A stretch of 27,866 bases of DNA. Origin: Candidatus Coatesiibacteriota bacterium (GTDB lineage Bacteria > JAFGND01). The stretch is from the NCBI GenBank assembly GCA_016927185.1, contig JAFGND010000107.1, positions 1 through 27,866 of the forward strand, read 5' to 3'. The position numbers were made by a program, and so were the translations under genes. Shown one piece after another: positions 1 through 6,772 of this stretch. How positions within the stretch are numbered: position 1 is the stretch's first letter; each line of letters starts with the position of its first letter. Below the pieces are notes generated by a model, which was given only the letters and a program-made list of their open reading frames with translations, did not search any database and had not been told where the DNA came from.

Positions 1-7
1 GAAAACG

Positions 8-31
8 CAGGGATAGAAATGATATCCCTGC
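8..31. other. Short perfect hairpin upstream of the first gene
   Basis: An 8-bp perfect inverted repeat (CAGGGATA / TATCCCTG) surrounds a 7-nt loop. It is not followed by a T-run on either strand, so it is a poor intrinsic terminator. It may be the end of the preceding transcript outside the window or part of a leader. Function unknown. Confidence 0.35.
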
Positions 32-53
32 AAATTTAAAAAAAGGAATATTA

Positions 54-152
54 ATGAAAGAAAAACTGTTATTACTTGTCCTGATAATGAAATTCTTCAT
101 CAGGCATGGAGACAAGAAGCAAATCAATAAAGGGATAGATATTTATGAATAA
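54..152 (+). CDS. Possible 32-residue hydrophobic small protein
   Basis: A short frame starts at an ATG with AAAAGGA about 7 nt upstream. It encodes 32 residues: a hydrophobic stretch (LLLLVLIMKFF) and then a basic tail. It ends in a TAA that overlaps the ATG of the next gene at 145, an arrangement seen with translational coupling. There is no homology I recognise and the ORF is short, so it could be chance. The visible ribosome binding site and the overlap are the only support. Confidence 0.25.
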   Translation: MKEKLLLLVLIMKFFIRHGDKKQINKGIDIYE

Positions 153-1548
153 TCTGAAACACTTGACAAAAACCATCTATAATCAAGCTAATCCAAGCAT
201 GACTAACATCCTTATTATAGGAGCAGGTCCAACAGGTATCGGGGCAGCTTACAGATTATGGCAGAGAAAGGAAGAAGACTGGCTTCTCTGTGAAAAAGAA
301 GATCATTTGGGAGGTCTGGCTGCTTCATTCAGGGATGAAAAAGGATTTACATGGGATATTGGCGGTCATGTAATGTTCTCCCATTACGAATATTTTGATG
401 ATTTTATTAATCACATGCTTGGAGATGCTTATATTTCTCACCTTCGAGAGGCTTATATCTGGATGCTTGACAGATGGATACCGTATCCTTTCCAGAATAA
501 TTTAAGGTATTTGCCTGAAAAAATCCAGGAAGAATGCCTTAAAGGACTGATAGAAGACAGATTGAAACCTGAAGAAGCCAGGAATTTCAAGGAATGGACT
601 TATGCAGTTTTTGGAGAAGCAGTATCCAGGTATTTCATGGATCCTTACAATTTCAAGGTCTGGGCTCATCCTCTTGAAGAAATGTGCAAGGAGTGGATAG
701 GGGAGAGAGTCAGCGTAGTTGATTACAAGAGAATTTTGTCTAATATAATACATAAAAGAGATGATGTTGCCTGGGGACCTAACAATCAGTTCAAGTTTCC
801 ATTGCATGGAGGAACAGGAGGGCTTTTCTCACCTGCTTCAAAACTTTTCGGGCAAAAACTGCTTTTAAACAGGGAACTTGAGAAAATTTACTGGAAAGAA
901 AAGATTGCTGTTTTCAAGGATAAAAGCGAGATCAGATACGATAAACTAGTAACTACCTTGCCTCTTGATCTTCTATGTAAAATGGTTGAGCCTTCTTGTG
1001 AGGATATTGAAAACGCATCAAGGAATCTGGTTTTCACTAGCGGATATATAATAGGAATAGGACTTAAGAAAAGGCTTAATTCAAGACGATGCTGGATGTA
1101 TTTCCCGCAGGATGACAGCCCATTTTATCGAGTAACGAATTTCGGCTGGTATTCCTGTAACAATGTTCCTGATGGAGATACAGAGCAGTACTCGTCCTAT
1201 ATGTGCGAAACATCATATTCCAGCTTCAAGAAAGTCAGCAAGGATGAGATTACAGAAAAGACAATTGATGGTCTTGTAAATTCAAGACTGCTGAGTAAGG
1301 ATGATATAAGCAAAATAATAAGCACATATATTATTGATGTCAAGCATTCTTATCCAGTTCCTGGCTTGAAAAGGAATAAAGCACTGTCAATTATACAGCC
1401 ATGGCTTGAGGAAAGAGACATATTTTCAAGAGGAAGGTTTGGTGGCTGGAAATATGAAGTTGGAAATATGGATCATTCAGTCATGACTGGGAGAGAAATT
1501 GTTGACAGAATTATTGACAATACGGAAGAGAGTGTCTATAAAATATAA
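145..1548 (+). CDS. FAD-dependent oxidoreductase (protoporphyrinogen oxidase / UDP-galactopyranose mutase-like)
   Basis: This 467-residue protein has an N-terminal dinucleotide-binding fold. The GxGxxG motif (IIGAGPTGIGAAY) lies at residues 25-36, an acidic end of the second strand follows (CEKED), and then GGLAASF and GGHVMFSHY. That order is typical of NAD(P)-binding_8 and amine-oxidase-like flavoproteins, the superfamily of UDP-galactopyranose mutase and protoporphyrinogen oxidase. Members close to surface-polysaccharide genes often act on sugar nucleotides, but the substrate cannot be read here. The chosen ATG has a weak AGGGA site upstream. A second ATG at 199 starts right at the Rossmann strand and is an alternative, because the first 18 residues lie outside the domain. 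It is followed after 9 nt by an inositol-monophosphatase gene, probably in the same transcript. Confidence 0.8.
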   Translation: MNNLKHLTKTIYNQANPSMTNILIIGAGPTGIGAAYRLWQRKEEDWLLCEKEDHLGGLAASFRDEKGFTWDIGGHVMFSHYEYFDDFINHMLGDAYISHLREAYIWMLDRWIPYPFQNNLRYLPEKIQEECLKGLIEDRLKPEEARNFKEWTYAVFGEAVSRYFMDPYNFKVWAHPLEEMCKEWIGERVSVVDYKRILSNIIHKRDDVAWGPNNQFKFPLHGGTGGLFSPASKLFGQKLLLNRELEKIYWKEKIAVFKDKSEIRYDKLVTTLPLDLLCKMVEPSCEDIENASRNLVFTSGYIIGIGLKKRLNSRRCWMYFPQDDSPFYRVTNFGWYSCNNVPDGDTEQYSSYMCETSYSSFKKVSKDEITEKTIDGLVNSRLLSKDDISKIISTYIIDVKHSYPVPGLKRNKALSIIQPWLEERDIFSRGRFGGWKYEVGNMDHSVMTGREIVDRIIDNTEESVYKI

Positions 1549-1557
1549 GGTACTTGA

Positions 1558-2379
1558 ATGTCAGGCTCACAACACAGTATAAAACAAAGATTTTCGGAAG
1601 AATTCAACCTTGCAAAGGAACTTGCAAGGAATTCAGGGAAAATCCTGCTGGCAAATTTCGGCAAGAGAAAGGAACTCAGTTACAAGGGTGTTTTCAACTT
1701 AGTGACAGAATCTGATGAAGCATCGGAGCGTTCCATAATCTCTTCTCTTAAAAGAAATTACCCGAATGACAGTGTGTTGACTGAGGAAAGCCAGCCTAAA
1801 GAAGCTGATCCCGAAAGAAGATGGATAATTGACCCTCTTGATGGAACAAATAACTATGCTCATAATTTTCCAATATTCTGCGTATCAATAGCATTCGAAT
1901 ACTGGGGCAAGATAATAATTGGCATTGTTTATAATCCTGTCAATGACGAAATGTTCAGCGCAGTAAAGGATTCTGGCGCATATCTCAATACAAAGATGAT
2001 AAAAGTAAGCTCTACTGAGAAGTTGGTAAATTCGCTTCTTGCAACAGGTTTCCCCTATGACAGACTGGAAGGTGGGGAAACGAATATCGAGTTTCTGTCT
2101 GCCTATCTGATGAAGGCACAGGGGATCAGGAGAACAGGAAGCGCTGCACTAGATTTATGTTTCCTTGCTTCAGGCAGGATAGATGGATACTGGGAGTTGA
2201 AACTTTCACCATGGGATACTGCAGCAGGTGCCTTGATTGTCAAAGAGGCGGGAGGAAAGATAAGTTGTCTGGACGGTTCTGAATGGAATCCTTTCAAGAA
2301 AGAGATTCTTGCAAGTAATTCAATAATCCATGACCAGATGATTGAAGTGGCAAAGAGTGTTCCAAGAAAGGTTTCTTGA
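1558..2379 (+). CDS. suhB: Inositol monophosphatase family protein
   Basis: This is a 273-residue Mg2+-dependent phosphomonoesterase of the IMPase/FIG superfamily. The metal-binding signature is complete: E76/E77 (LTEESQP), WIIDPLDGTNNYAH at 89-102 (D92, D95) and SPWDTAAG at 217-224 (D220). Length is normal for the family. Family members hydrolyse inositol-1-phosphate, and some act on fructose-1,6-bisphosphate, NADP or PAP. Which one applies here cannot be told from motifs, so the symbol is by family resemblance only. The gene begins 9 nt after the oxidoreductase and ends with TGA; the following gene starts 17 nt downstream, suggesting one operon. Confidence 0.88.
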   Translation: MSGSQHSIKQRFSEEFNLAKELARNSGKILLANFGKRKELSYKGVFNLVTESDEASERSIISSLKRNYPNDSVLTEESQPKEADPERRWIIDPLDGTNNYAHNFPIFCVSIAFEYWGKIIIGIVYNPVNDEMFSAVKDSGAYLNTKMIKVSSTEKLVNSLLATGFPYDRLEGGETNIEFLSAYLMKAQGIRRTGSAALDLCFLASGRIDGYWELKLSPWDTAAGALIVKEAGGKISCLDGSEWNPFKKEILASNSIIHDQMIEVAKSVPRKVS

Positions 2380-2396
2380 AATAGAGGGTAGCGATA

Positions 2397-2648
2397 ATGA
2401 AAAACCTTGAACTGGAACATGATATAGAACTTGTAAAATTCAAAGAGATGATAGTAGATGAGCTGAAGAAGAAGGGCTTTGAAAAGTTCATAATGTGGGA
2501 TGGATTCAAGTTCAAGGGTGAAAATATGGGAACTAAAGTGGAAGGAGAAATTACTGAAAAAAGGATTTCACTAACTGCTAGTGGTTTCTTTGAAAGCATG
2601 GTAATAAATGAAATCAGTAAAGTCTTGACAAATTTATTGAAGATATAA
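2397..2648 (+). CDS. Small conserved-looking protein, unknown function
   Basis: This 83-residue soluble, charged protein has a predicted helix (residues 5-27, VKFKEMIVDELKKKGF), then short beta-like stretches (MWDGFKFKGENMGTKVEGEI, then ISLTASGF) and a C-terminal helix. The helix / strand / G-x-K-x-x-G-x-I arrangement faintly resembles the putative polyhydroxyalkanoic-acid-system protein family, but I would not assign it. Only a weak GAGGG precedes the ATG. Its position between the phosphatase and the lipoprotein in the same direction supports it being a real gene. Confidence 0.6.
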   Translation: MKNLELEHDIELVKFKEMIVDELKKKGFEKFIMWDGFKFKGENMGTKVEGEITEKRISLTASGFFESMVINEISKVLTNLLKI

Positions 2649-2696
2649 TTATGCGCTACAAGTAAAACTTTATATAGGCATTTTAGGGAGGTTAGA

Positions 2697-3074
2697 ATGA
2701 GAAAGGTTATTGTAACATTATTAATTCTTGCAACTGCTTTGTTATTTACAGGATGCTTAGGTCCAGATGCAAAAACTACAAAAGATATTGAGGATCTTAA
2801 TGCAAAAATGAAGGCTCTTGAGGAAAAACAAGCTTCTCCAGCAAAAGATTTCACAGGTGATATTGAGGCAATCAACAGGAGTATTGAAGAGATTTCAAAA
2901 AGAATCGATGACCTTGAAGCAAAACTGGCTGAAAAGAAGATTATCATCAAGGAGACAACTAAGGACGCCACAAAGAAAACTGATGTGAAAACTCCTGTAA
3001 GGGATGTTCAACCAACAAAAGCAATTTACAAGCCAAAGCCAACAAAAGCAGTTTATGATCCTAAAGGTAAGTAA
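2697..3074 (+). CDS. Coiled-coil lipoprotein
   Basis: This 125-residue exported lipoprotein has a signal peptide ending in the lipobox LFTGC (C20). The mature part is a heptad-like coiled coil (about residues 30-82) followed by a Lys/Thr/Pro-rich tail with a short internal repeat (PTKAIYKPK / PTKAVYDPK). The layout resembles Lpp-like or Tol-associated spacer lipoproteins that bridge outer membrane and peptidoglycan, but no enzymatic domain is seen. A good GGAGG site sits 7-8 nt upstream of the ATG. The gene ends just before a strong bidirectional terminator. Confidence 0.75.
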   Translation: MRKVIVTLLILATALLFTGCLGPDAKTTKDIEDLNAKMKALEEKQASPAKDFTGDIEAINRSIEEISKRIDDLEAKLAEKKIIIKETTKDATKKTDVKTPVRDVQPTKAIYKPKPTKAVYDPKGK

Positions 3075-3098
3075 TAATTATTAACAAGCATTCAATTT

Positions 3099-3126
3099 AA
3101 AAAAGCTCGATTATTCGAGCTTTTTT
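3099..3126. terminator. Bidirectional intrinsic terminator
   Basis: A GCTCGA / TCGAGC stem with a 4-nt loop is flanked by six A residues on one side and six T residues on the other. It can therefore end transcripts from both directions, serving the lipoprotein gene on the plus strand and the converging membrane-protein gene on the minus strand. The minus-strand gene's stop codon lies in the loop. Confidence 0.9.
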
Positions 3127-3458
3127 ATTTCTCTTGACCATCTGTTTTTTTGTAATTTTTCTTCTCTTCTTGTGGAATTCCAGAAGTTCCACTTGACTGG
3201 TCCCTTGTCAATCAATTCACCCTTGCTGTTTCTTATCTGCACATAATAATATGCTCCATAAAGGGGATAAGTTCTTACGCATCTTGTGGTTACATAACCG
3301 CTCCACAGGGAAAGATAAAGAACAGACAGCTCTTTAAGCATTAAAAATGAAAGCAGGTAATTAATCAGTTTTAATATGAAAGCATTCAACTTAAGTCTCA
3401 ACAGGATGGAGATTATGAATGCAGTTGCTAAAAATGTCAGTTTTCTGAATGACAGCAT
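3111..3458 (-). CDS. Small membrane protein, unknown
   Basis: This is a 115-residue protein with two hydrophobic segments (about 8-21 and 27-40), then a polar C-terminal domain rich in Tyr and Trp (PLYGAYYYVQI, VKWNFWN). Its ATG overlaps the TAA of the upstream TPR gene by one base (TAATG), which suggests translational coupling. Its own stop falls inside the terminator hairpin. I recognise no family. The coupling and the tidy end support it as real. Confidence 0.55.
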   Translation of the reverse strand: MLSFRKLTFLATAFIISILLRLKLNAFILKLINYLLSFLMLKELSVLYLSLWSGYVTTRCVRTYPLYGAYYYVQIRNSKGELIDKGPVKWNFWNSTRREEKLQKNRWSREIKKLE

Positions 3459-4759
3459 TACTTTTCTATTTCAGTCTTATCCTTCAATTCTCTTTTCTTT
3501 AATTCATCTCCTTTTTGTTTCATTTCCATTGCTTCATTAGTCTTTCCCTGGATTTTAAGGAATTCTGAATAATGATAATATATTTCCCAGTTCTCTGGAC
3601 TGAAGTTCAATGCCTTGTTAAATGCGACTTTTGCTTCATCAGGTTTGCCAAGTCTTATATACAGCATTGCAAGGGAGTCAAAGTAGTTACCATTATTAGG
3701 TTCCATCTCCAAAGCCTTTTTTATAAGCACCTCAGCTTCACCAAGTTTTATGTTTTTTTCAACGTATCTGTATCCCAGATTATTGTAACCATAAGCAAGA
3801 TCTGGATATTTCTTTATAAACAACATGTGAATACGCTCTTCCTGAGCCCAGTTGTCCTGCTTCGAGTAAAGAAGTATCAGATAATCAAGGAATCTCTGTT
3901 CATAGAAACCTTTTTTAATGATGTCTTCAAGAAGCTTTATCTTATCATTATCTTTTTTATCCTTCAGCATGAAGTAAACAACATTTATTATTGCTCCCTT
4001 TATCTCAGGGATATCCGGATTATTTCTATGTATATCAAGACTCATTTTCAATGCATCTTCATATTGCTTCAATCTGAGCTGCTCTGCAAGGATCAATGTC
4101 ATCAATCTGTTTGTCTTGGGATTTATCTCATAGAGGTATTTCAGGCTTGCAGGATCATTCCTGTTAATCTCGAACAGCGCTCCAAGCAATCTCGGGGATC
4201 TGTCTCCAGTCTTATATGCTTCATTCCAGTATTTCAAGGCTTCTTTCCTGAGTTTCAGCTTATAAGATATATCTCCCAGATTATACAATACGACAGGCTT
4301 GAAATTTGTTGATTTCAATTGCCTCTTGAGTACTGAAAGAGACGAATTGAATTCCCCTCTGCTTTTATATAAATTGCTCAACAATGTATATAGACTATCA
4401 TTGTTCTCAGTCCTGGATATACCTTTTTCATAAACCTCTATGGCTTTCTGATCATTCATTATTTGAAGCATGCTGCCAAGTTTTATATACAGCTTTTCCT
4501 CTTTCGGGAATTTCTCTATTGCCTTATTCGCTCTTTCTATTGCTTCTGTCAGTTTTTTAAGCAATTCGTAATTATCTATTATCCTTAATTCAATTTCCAG
4601 AGACTTATGTTTTCTTGATAGGTTATCATAAATAAGAACAGCTTCCTGGTTTTTTCCCTGCTGTTCCAGCACTCTCGCTTTAATGAATAGCTCAATGTCC
4701 TGACCATCAGGAAAGGAAAGCCCAAGGAATGAATAAAACAGAATCAATGCCAAGTACAT
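3458..4759 (-). CDS. Exported tetratricopeptide repeat protein
   Basis: This 433-residue protein has an N-terminal signal-like hydrophobic stretch (residues 2-16) and an array of TPR helices along almost its whole length. The clearest repeats are at the C-terminus (NLGYRYVEKN, DSLAMLYIRLGKPDEAKVAFNKAL, then a further SEFLKIQGKTNEA unit). TPR arrays are scaffolds for protein-protein contacts, here probably in the periplasm. There is no catalytic motif. AAAGGA lies 7 nt upstream of the start. It is cotranscribed with the overlapping small membrane protein downstream. Partners are unknown. Confidence 0.8.
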   Translation of the reverse strand: MYLALILFYSFLGLSFPDGQDIELFIKARVLEQQGKNQEAVLIYDNLSRKHKSLEIELRIIDNYELLKKLTEAIERANKAIEKFPKEEKLYIKLGSMLQIMNDQKAIEVYEKGISRTENNDSLYTLLSNLYKSRGEFNSSLSVLKRQLKSTNFKPVVLYNLGDISYKLKLRKEALKYWNEAYKTGDRSPRLLGALFEINRNDPASLKYLYEINPKTNRLMTLILAEQLRLKQYEDALKMSLDIHRNNPDIPEIKGAIINVVYFMLKDKKDNDKIKLLEDIIKKGFYEQRFLDYLILLYSKQDNWAQEERIHMLFIKKYPDLAYGYNNLGYRYVEKNIKLGEAEVLIKKALEMEPNNGNYFDSLAMLYIRLGKPDEAKVAFNKALNFSPENWEIYYHYSEFLKIQGKTNEAMEMKQKGDELKKRELKDKTEIEK

Positions 4760-5012
4760 AAAAAATCCTTTCTATATCCACTTGGATGGAAGTTAAAACT
4801 GCTATTATTTGTAAAGGAATTTTTAGCTGCTTTATCATGAAGGTTCTTATGAATTGTTTAAGATAATGATTGGAGGAACATAATCAATTATAGATTAACA
4901 AGTATTTCCCTCTTCAGCATGAAATTAATATTCTTCTTGACATTTTAGCAGTTTTTTTTCAGTAAACTTTCCAGTTATTTATGAATGGAAATTCATCAAG
5001 GAGGCAACTCTC

Positions 5013-5903
5013 ATGAAAAATATGAAAATTTTATTTGTTATTCTTATAAGCCTGCTCTTTACTACTCATTGCATTCTAGTGCAGAGAGATAATCCTTATG
5101 ATACAGATGATAGTGGATCAGGTACTGGTACCGGCACAGGTACAGGAACGGGCACAGGTACCGGCACAGGCACAGGAACGGGAACGGGCACTGGAACGGG
5201 TACAGGTGAGGGACTAAGCATAAAGATTAACACTCCAGAAAACAGGGGAGAATCTGCAGATGGTCTTTATACCATACAATGGGAATATACTTGTGACAAG
5301 GGAGAACCATCTGTAAGTCTGTATATTGATACAAACAATTCTCAAGGAGATGAATTCTTGATTGCTGAAAACCTTCCCTCAGATCCCATGCTTTTTGAAT
5401 GGCATTGTGACAAAGTCCCTTCAGGGGATTATTATATAAAAGGAATAATAGATGATGGCCTGGGAAATAAAAGAACGATCAACAATCTGGGTAAATTCAG
5501 CAAAAGAAAGTCATCATTATCTCCTTTCTTTAAGAATATTGGAGACAAGAAAGAAACAAGATATGATTATTCTACTTATTCCTTGAAGGTGAATCATGCG
5601 GCAAAGAAATTCATGATACTTGTTGTAAGACCTTGTGCAGGAGATTATGCAAACAATACATTCACAATCAAGTGGTGGTATGAAACACCTCAACAGAATA
5701 CAGTAAATGTCTTGCTTTTCTATGGCAGAAATAGTGTATGGCTGCCTGTATGGCCTTTGCCACTACCAGCCACAAAAGGCGAATATATATGGGACTGTTC
5801 TGCTATACCTAATGGTGACTATTATATAAGAGCTGATCTCATGGAAGGGAACGTAGAAAGAGCATCTGATGAATCAGATGGTTATCTTGAAATAAGACAT
5901 TAA
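5013..5903 (+). CDS. Lipoprotein with (Gly-Thr)14 linker and two beta-sandwich repeats
   Basis: This is a 296-residue surface-type protein. A signal peptide ends at C20 (LFTTHC, a loose lipobox), followed by the NPYD motif common just after the lipidated Cys in several FCB-type lipoproteins. A Gly-Thr linker runs from residue 37 to 64. Two related domains follow (about 68-150 and 198-296), both with an I-x-W-x-Y strand and a closing W-x-C-x-x-[VI]-P-x-G-D-Y-Y-I motif, like Ig-type or KNH-like repeats of surface proteins. A strong AAGGAGG site sits 8 nt before the ATG. The linker presumably holds the domains away from the outer membrane. Ligand unknown; no enzyme motif. Confidence 0.8.
   Translation: MKNMKILFVILISLLFTTHCILVQRDNPYDTDDSGSGTGTGTGTGTGTGTGTGTGTGTGTGTGTGEGLSIKINTPENRGESADGLYTIQWEYTCDKGEPSVSLYIDTNNSQGDEFLIAENLPSDPMLFEWHCDKVPSGDYYIKGIIDDGLGNKRTINNLGKFSKRKSSLSPFFKNIGDKKETRYDYSTYSLKVNHAAKKFMILVVRPCAGDYANNTFTIKWWYETPQQNTVNVLLFYGRNSVWLPVWPLPLPATKGEYIWDCSAIPNGDYYIRADLMEGNVERASDESDGYLEIRH
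5121..5204 (+). repeat. Fourteen-copy hexamer repeat encoding Gly-Thr
   Basis: Fourteen tandem copies of GGN-ACN stand in frame. Third positions vary, so the protein repeat is perfect while the DNA repeat is not. Two adjacent 30-bp blocks (5127-5156 and 5157-5186) share the same hexamer order for most of their length, showing a second-order duplication. Confidence 0.9.
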
Positions 5904-5905
5904 GA

Positions 5906-5935
5906 AATAAGGGAGATTTTTATGTCTCCCTTATT
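5906..5935. terminator. Hairpin terminator between convergent genes
   Basis: A perfect 11-bp stem (AATAAGGGAGA / TCTCCCTTATT) with an 8-nt loop sits two bases after the stop of the lipoprotein gene and 27 bp past the stop of the converging minus-strand gene. The T-tract is short, but the position and symmetry suit a bidirectional terminator. Confidence 0.7.
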
Positions 5936-5961
5936 GATGAATTAGATATTAGTCCTTTCAT

Positions 5962-6195
5962 TTAACCAGACTTGTTTTCAAGCAACTGGTTTAATTCTTT
6001 TAACAGATTTGCCAGACTGCTTCCCTGCCATTCCAGTATATACGCCTGAGACCCAAGCGGTGCCGCAACTGGTCTTCCTCCTCATCCATAGCAGTATACG
6101 CCATATTTAGAAAGTATTCTTATTGTTTCAGGATGTTCTTTCATAAGCTCATCAATGTAAGTATTTTCGTTAACTTGCTTGATTTTGGTGTCCAT
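5962..6195 (-). CDS. Selenocysteine-containing DUF1858/ScdA-N-like redox protein (UGA read as Sec at codon 38)
   Basis: Reading the minus strand from the ATG at 6195 gives 77 codons with one in-frame TGA at 6082-6084 (codon 38) and a TAA stop at 5962-5964. The protein starts with an acidic helix (YIDELMKEHPETIRILSKYG), then has the motif YCYG-U-GGRPVA and ends with SLANLLKELNQLLE. This is the plan of DUF1858/DUF542 proteins, in which a helix and KYG precede a C-x-x-C redox pair and an LLxELN helix closes the domain. Here the second Cys (partner of C35) is replaced by UGA. The frame stays open and domain-like on both sides, a SECIS-like hairpin follows the UGA, and AGGAGG lies 3 nt before the ATG. 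It is a single-gene unit with its own consensus promoter, divergent from the hydrogenase-type operon. An eroding pseudogene is the alternative. Confidence 0.82.
6049..6075 (-). promoter_or_regulatory. Bacterial SECIS-like hairpin
   Basis: On the minus-strand mRNA, 5' AGACCAG pairs with 3' UUGG(G)UCU, with one bulged G. A bulged UU follows, then GCG/CGC, closing a GCAC loop. The loop starts exactly 18 nt after the UGA. From my knowledge of E. coli fdhF, its SECIS has a bulged U, a 3-bp upper stem and a 4-nt loop starting with G, also 18 nt after its UGA. SelB recognises the bulged U and the loop G. Confidence 0.78.
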
Positions 6196-6221
6196 TTTCC
6201 TCCTCTCATTTTTACAGTTGA

Positions 6222-6250
6222 ATTATAGTGATTTGCTTGAAATCTGTCAA
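6222..6250 (-). promoter_or_regulatory. Perfect-consensus sigma-70 promoter for the selenoprotein gene
   Basis: On the minus strand TTGACA (6250-6245) and TATAAT (6227-6222) are separated by 17 bp. Both hexamers match the consensus exactly. The predicted start near 6215 leaves a leader of about 20 nt holding the AGGAGG site. Confidence 0.85.
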
Positions 6251-6304
6251 GAATAAGGAAAACGCATATGAAATCTTCTGTTTAAAAGACTTTACATTGA
6301 TGGA

Positions 6305-6339
6305 TTGAAAAAAGTGGGTAAAAAATGGTTTTTTTTCAA
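6305..6339. other. A/T inverted repeat in the divergent promoter region
   Basis: TTGAAAAAA (6305-6313) is repeated inverted as TTTTTTCAA (6331-6339) around a 17-nt centre. It lies about 80 bp before the hydrogenase-type operon and could be an operator or simply A-tract DNA. No convincing -10 box for the plus-strand operon was found in 6340-6418; TTGACT at 6348-6353 has no good partner. Confidence 0.3.
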
Positions 6340-6418
6340 AGAAAGTCTTGACTAAATATTGGCACTCTCATTTTGCGAAGACTAGTGTTATTGCTTTAAC
6401 TTCAAAAGGAAGAATACA

Positions 6419-6772
6419 ATGCGTATATCTGATATAGTGACAATACTTGATGCAGAGGTGCTTGCTGGAAGCAAGTTTCTTGACAGGGAGATTCCATGCG
6501 CATTCAGCTGCGATCTTATAAGTGACATCCTCAAATGCACAGCAGAACAGACAATGCTTCTGACCGGACTGACTAATCCGCAGATAATAAGAACAGCAGA
6601 AATGATAGATTTACTTGGAATAGTCATTGTCAGGGGTAATTTTGTAGCACAGGAAGTCATAGATGAAGCAGATGAAGCAGGTGTCCCTTTGCTGAGGACA
6701 AAACTGACTATGTATGAATCAAGCGGCAGACTGTTTGCTGCGGGATTGAGATCCTGCAAGATGAAGATATGA
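6419..6772 (+). CDS. DRTGG domain protein
   Basis: This 117-residue single-domain protein is related to the DRTGG domain found in phosphotransacetylase-like and CBS-linked proteins. It shows the family pattern CDLISDILKC, then small-residue strands (GIVIVRGN) and LRTKLTMYESSGRL. It is paralogous to the protein at 8507-8851. Stand-alone DRTGG proteins regularly accompany [FeFe]-hydrogenase and NuoEF genes in anaerobes, with unknown biochemical role; ligand binding is an inference. AAAAGGA lies 8 nt before the ATG. It opens the operon and its TGA overlaps the next ATG (ATGA). Confidence 0.8.
   Translation: MRISDIVTILDAEVLAGSKFLDREIPCAFSCDLISDILKCTAEQTMLLTGLTNPQIIRTAEMIDLLGIVIVRGNFVAQEVIDEADEAGVPLLRTKLTMYESSGRLFAAGLRSCKMKI

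Noticed and set aside
3572-4312. 246-codon open frame on the plus strand
   Set aside because: It is antisense to a clear TPR gene, has poor composition and no ribosome site; a shadow.
4937-4968. Promoter TTGACA upstream of the GT-linker lipoprotein
   Set aside because: The -35 is perfect, but no acceptable -10 lies at 16-19 bp; the nearest, TAAACT, is 20 bp away. The rest of 4760-5012 shows nothing firm.
5121-5204. CRISPR array
   Set aside because: The repeats are 6 bp, contiguous, in frame and without spacers.
5962-6195. UGA reassigned to Gly or Trp (alternative genetic code) as the reason for the in-frame TGA
   Set aside because: Several confident genes in the window end in TGA, including the first DRTGG gene, the HydS-like gene and the IMPase gene. 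No other gene needs TGA read-through.
5962-6195. Simple pseudogene with a nonsense mutation
   Set aside because: The TGA sits at the catalytic Cys position, a SECIS-like hairpin follows at the right distance, and promoter, ribosome site and downstream coding are intact. Kept only as a fallback.
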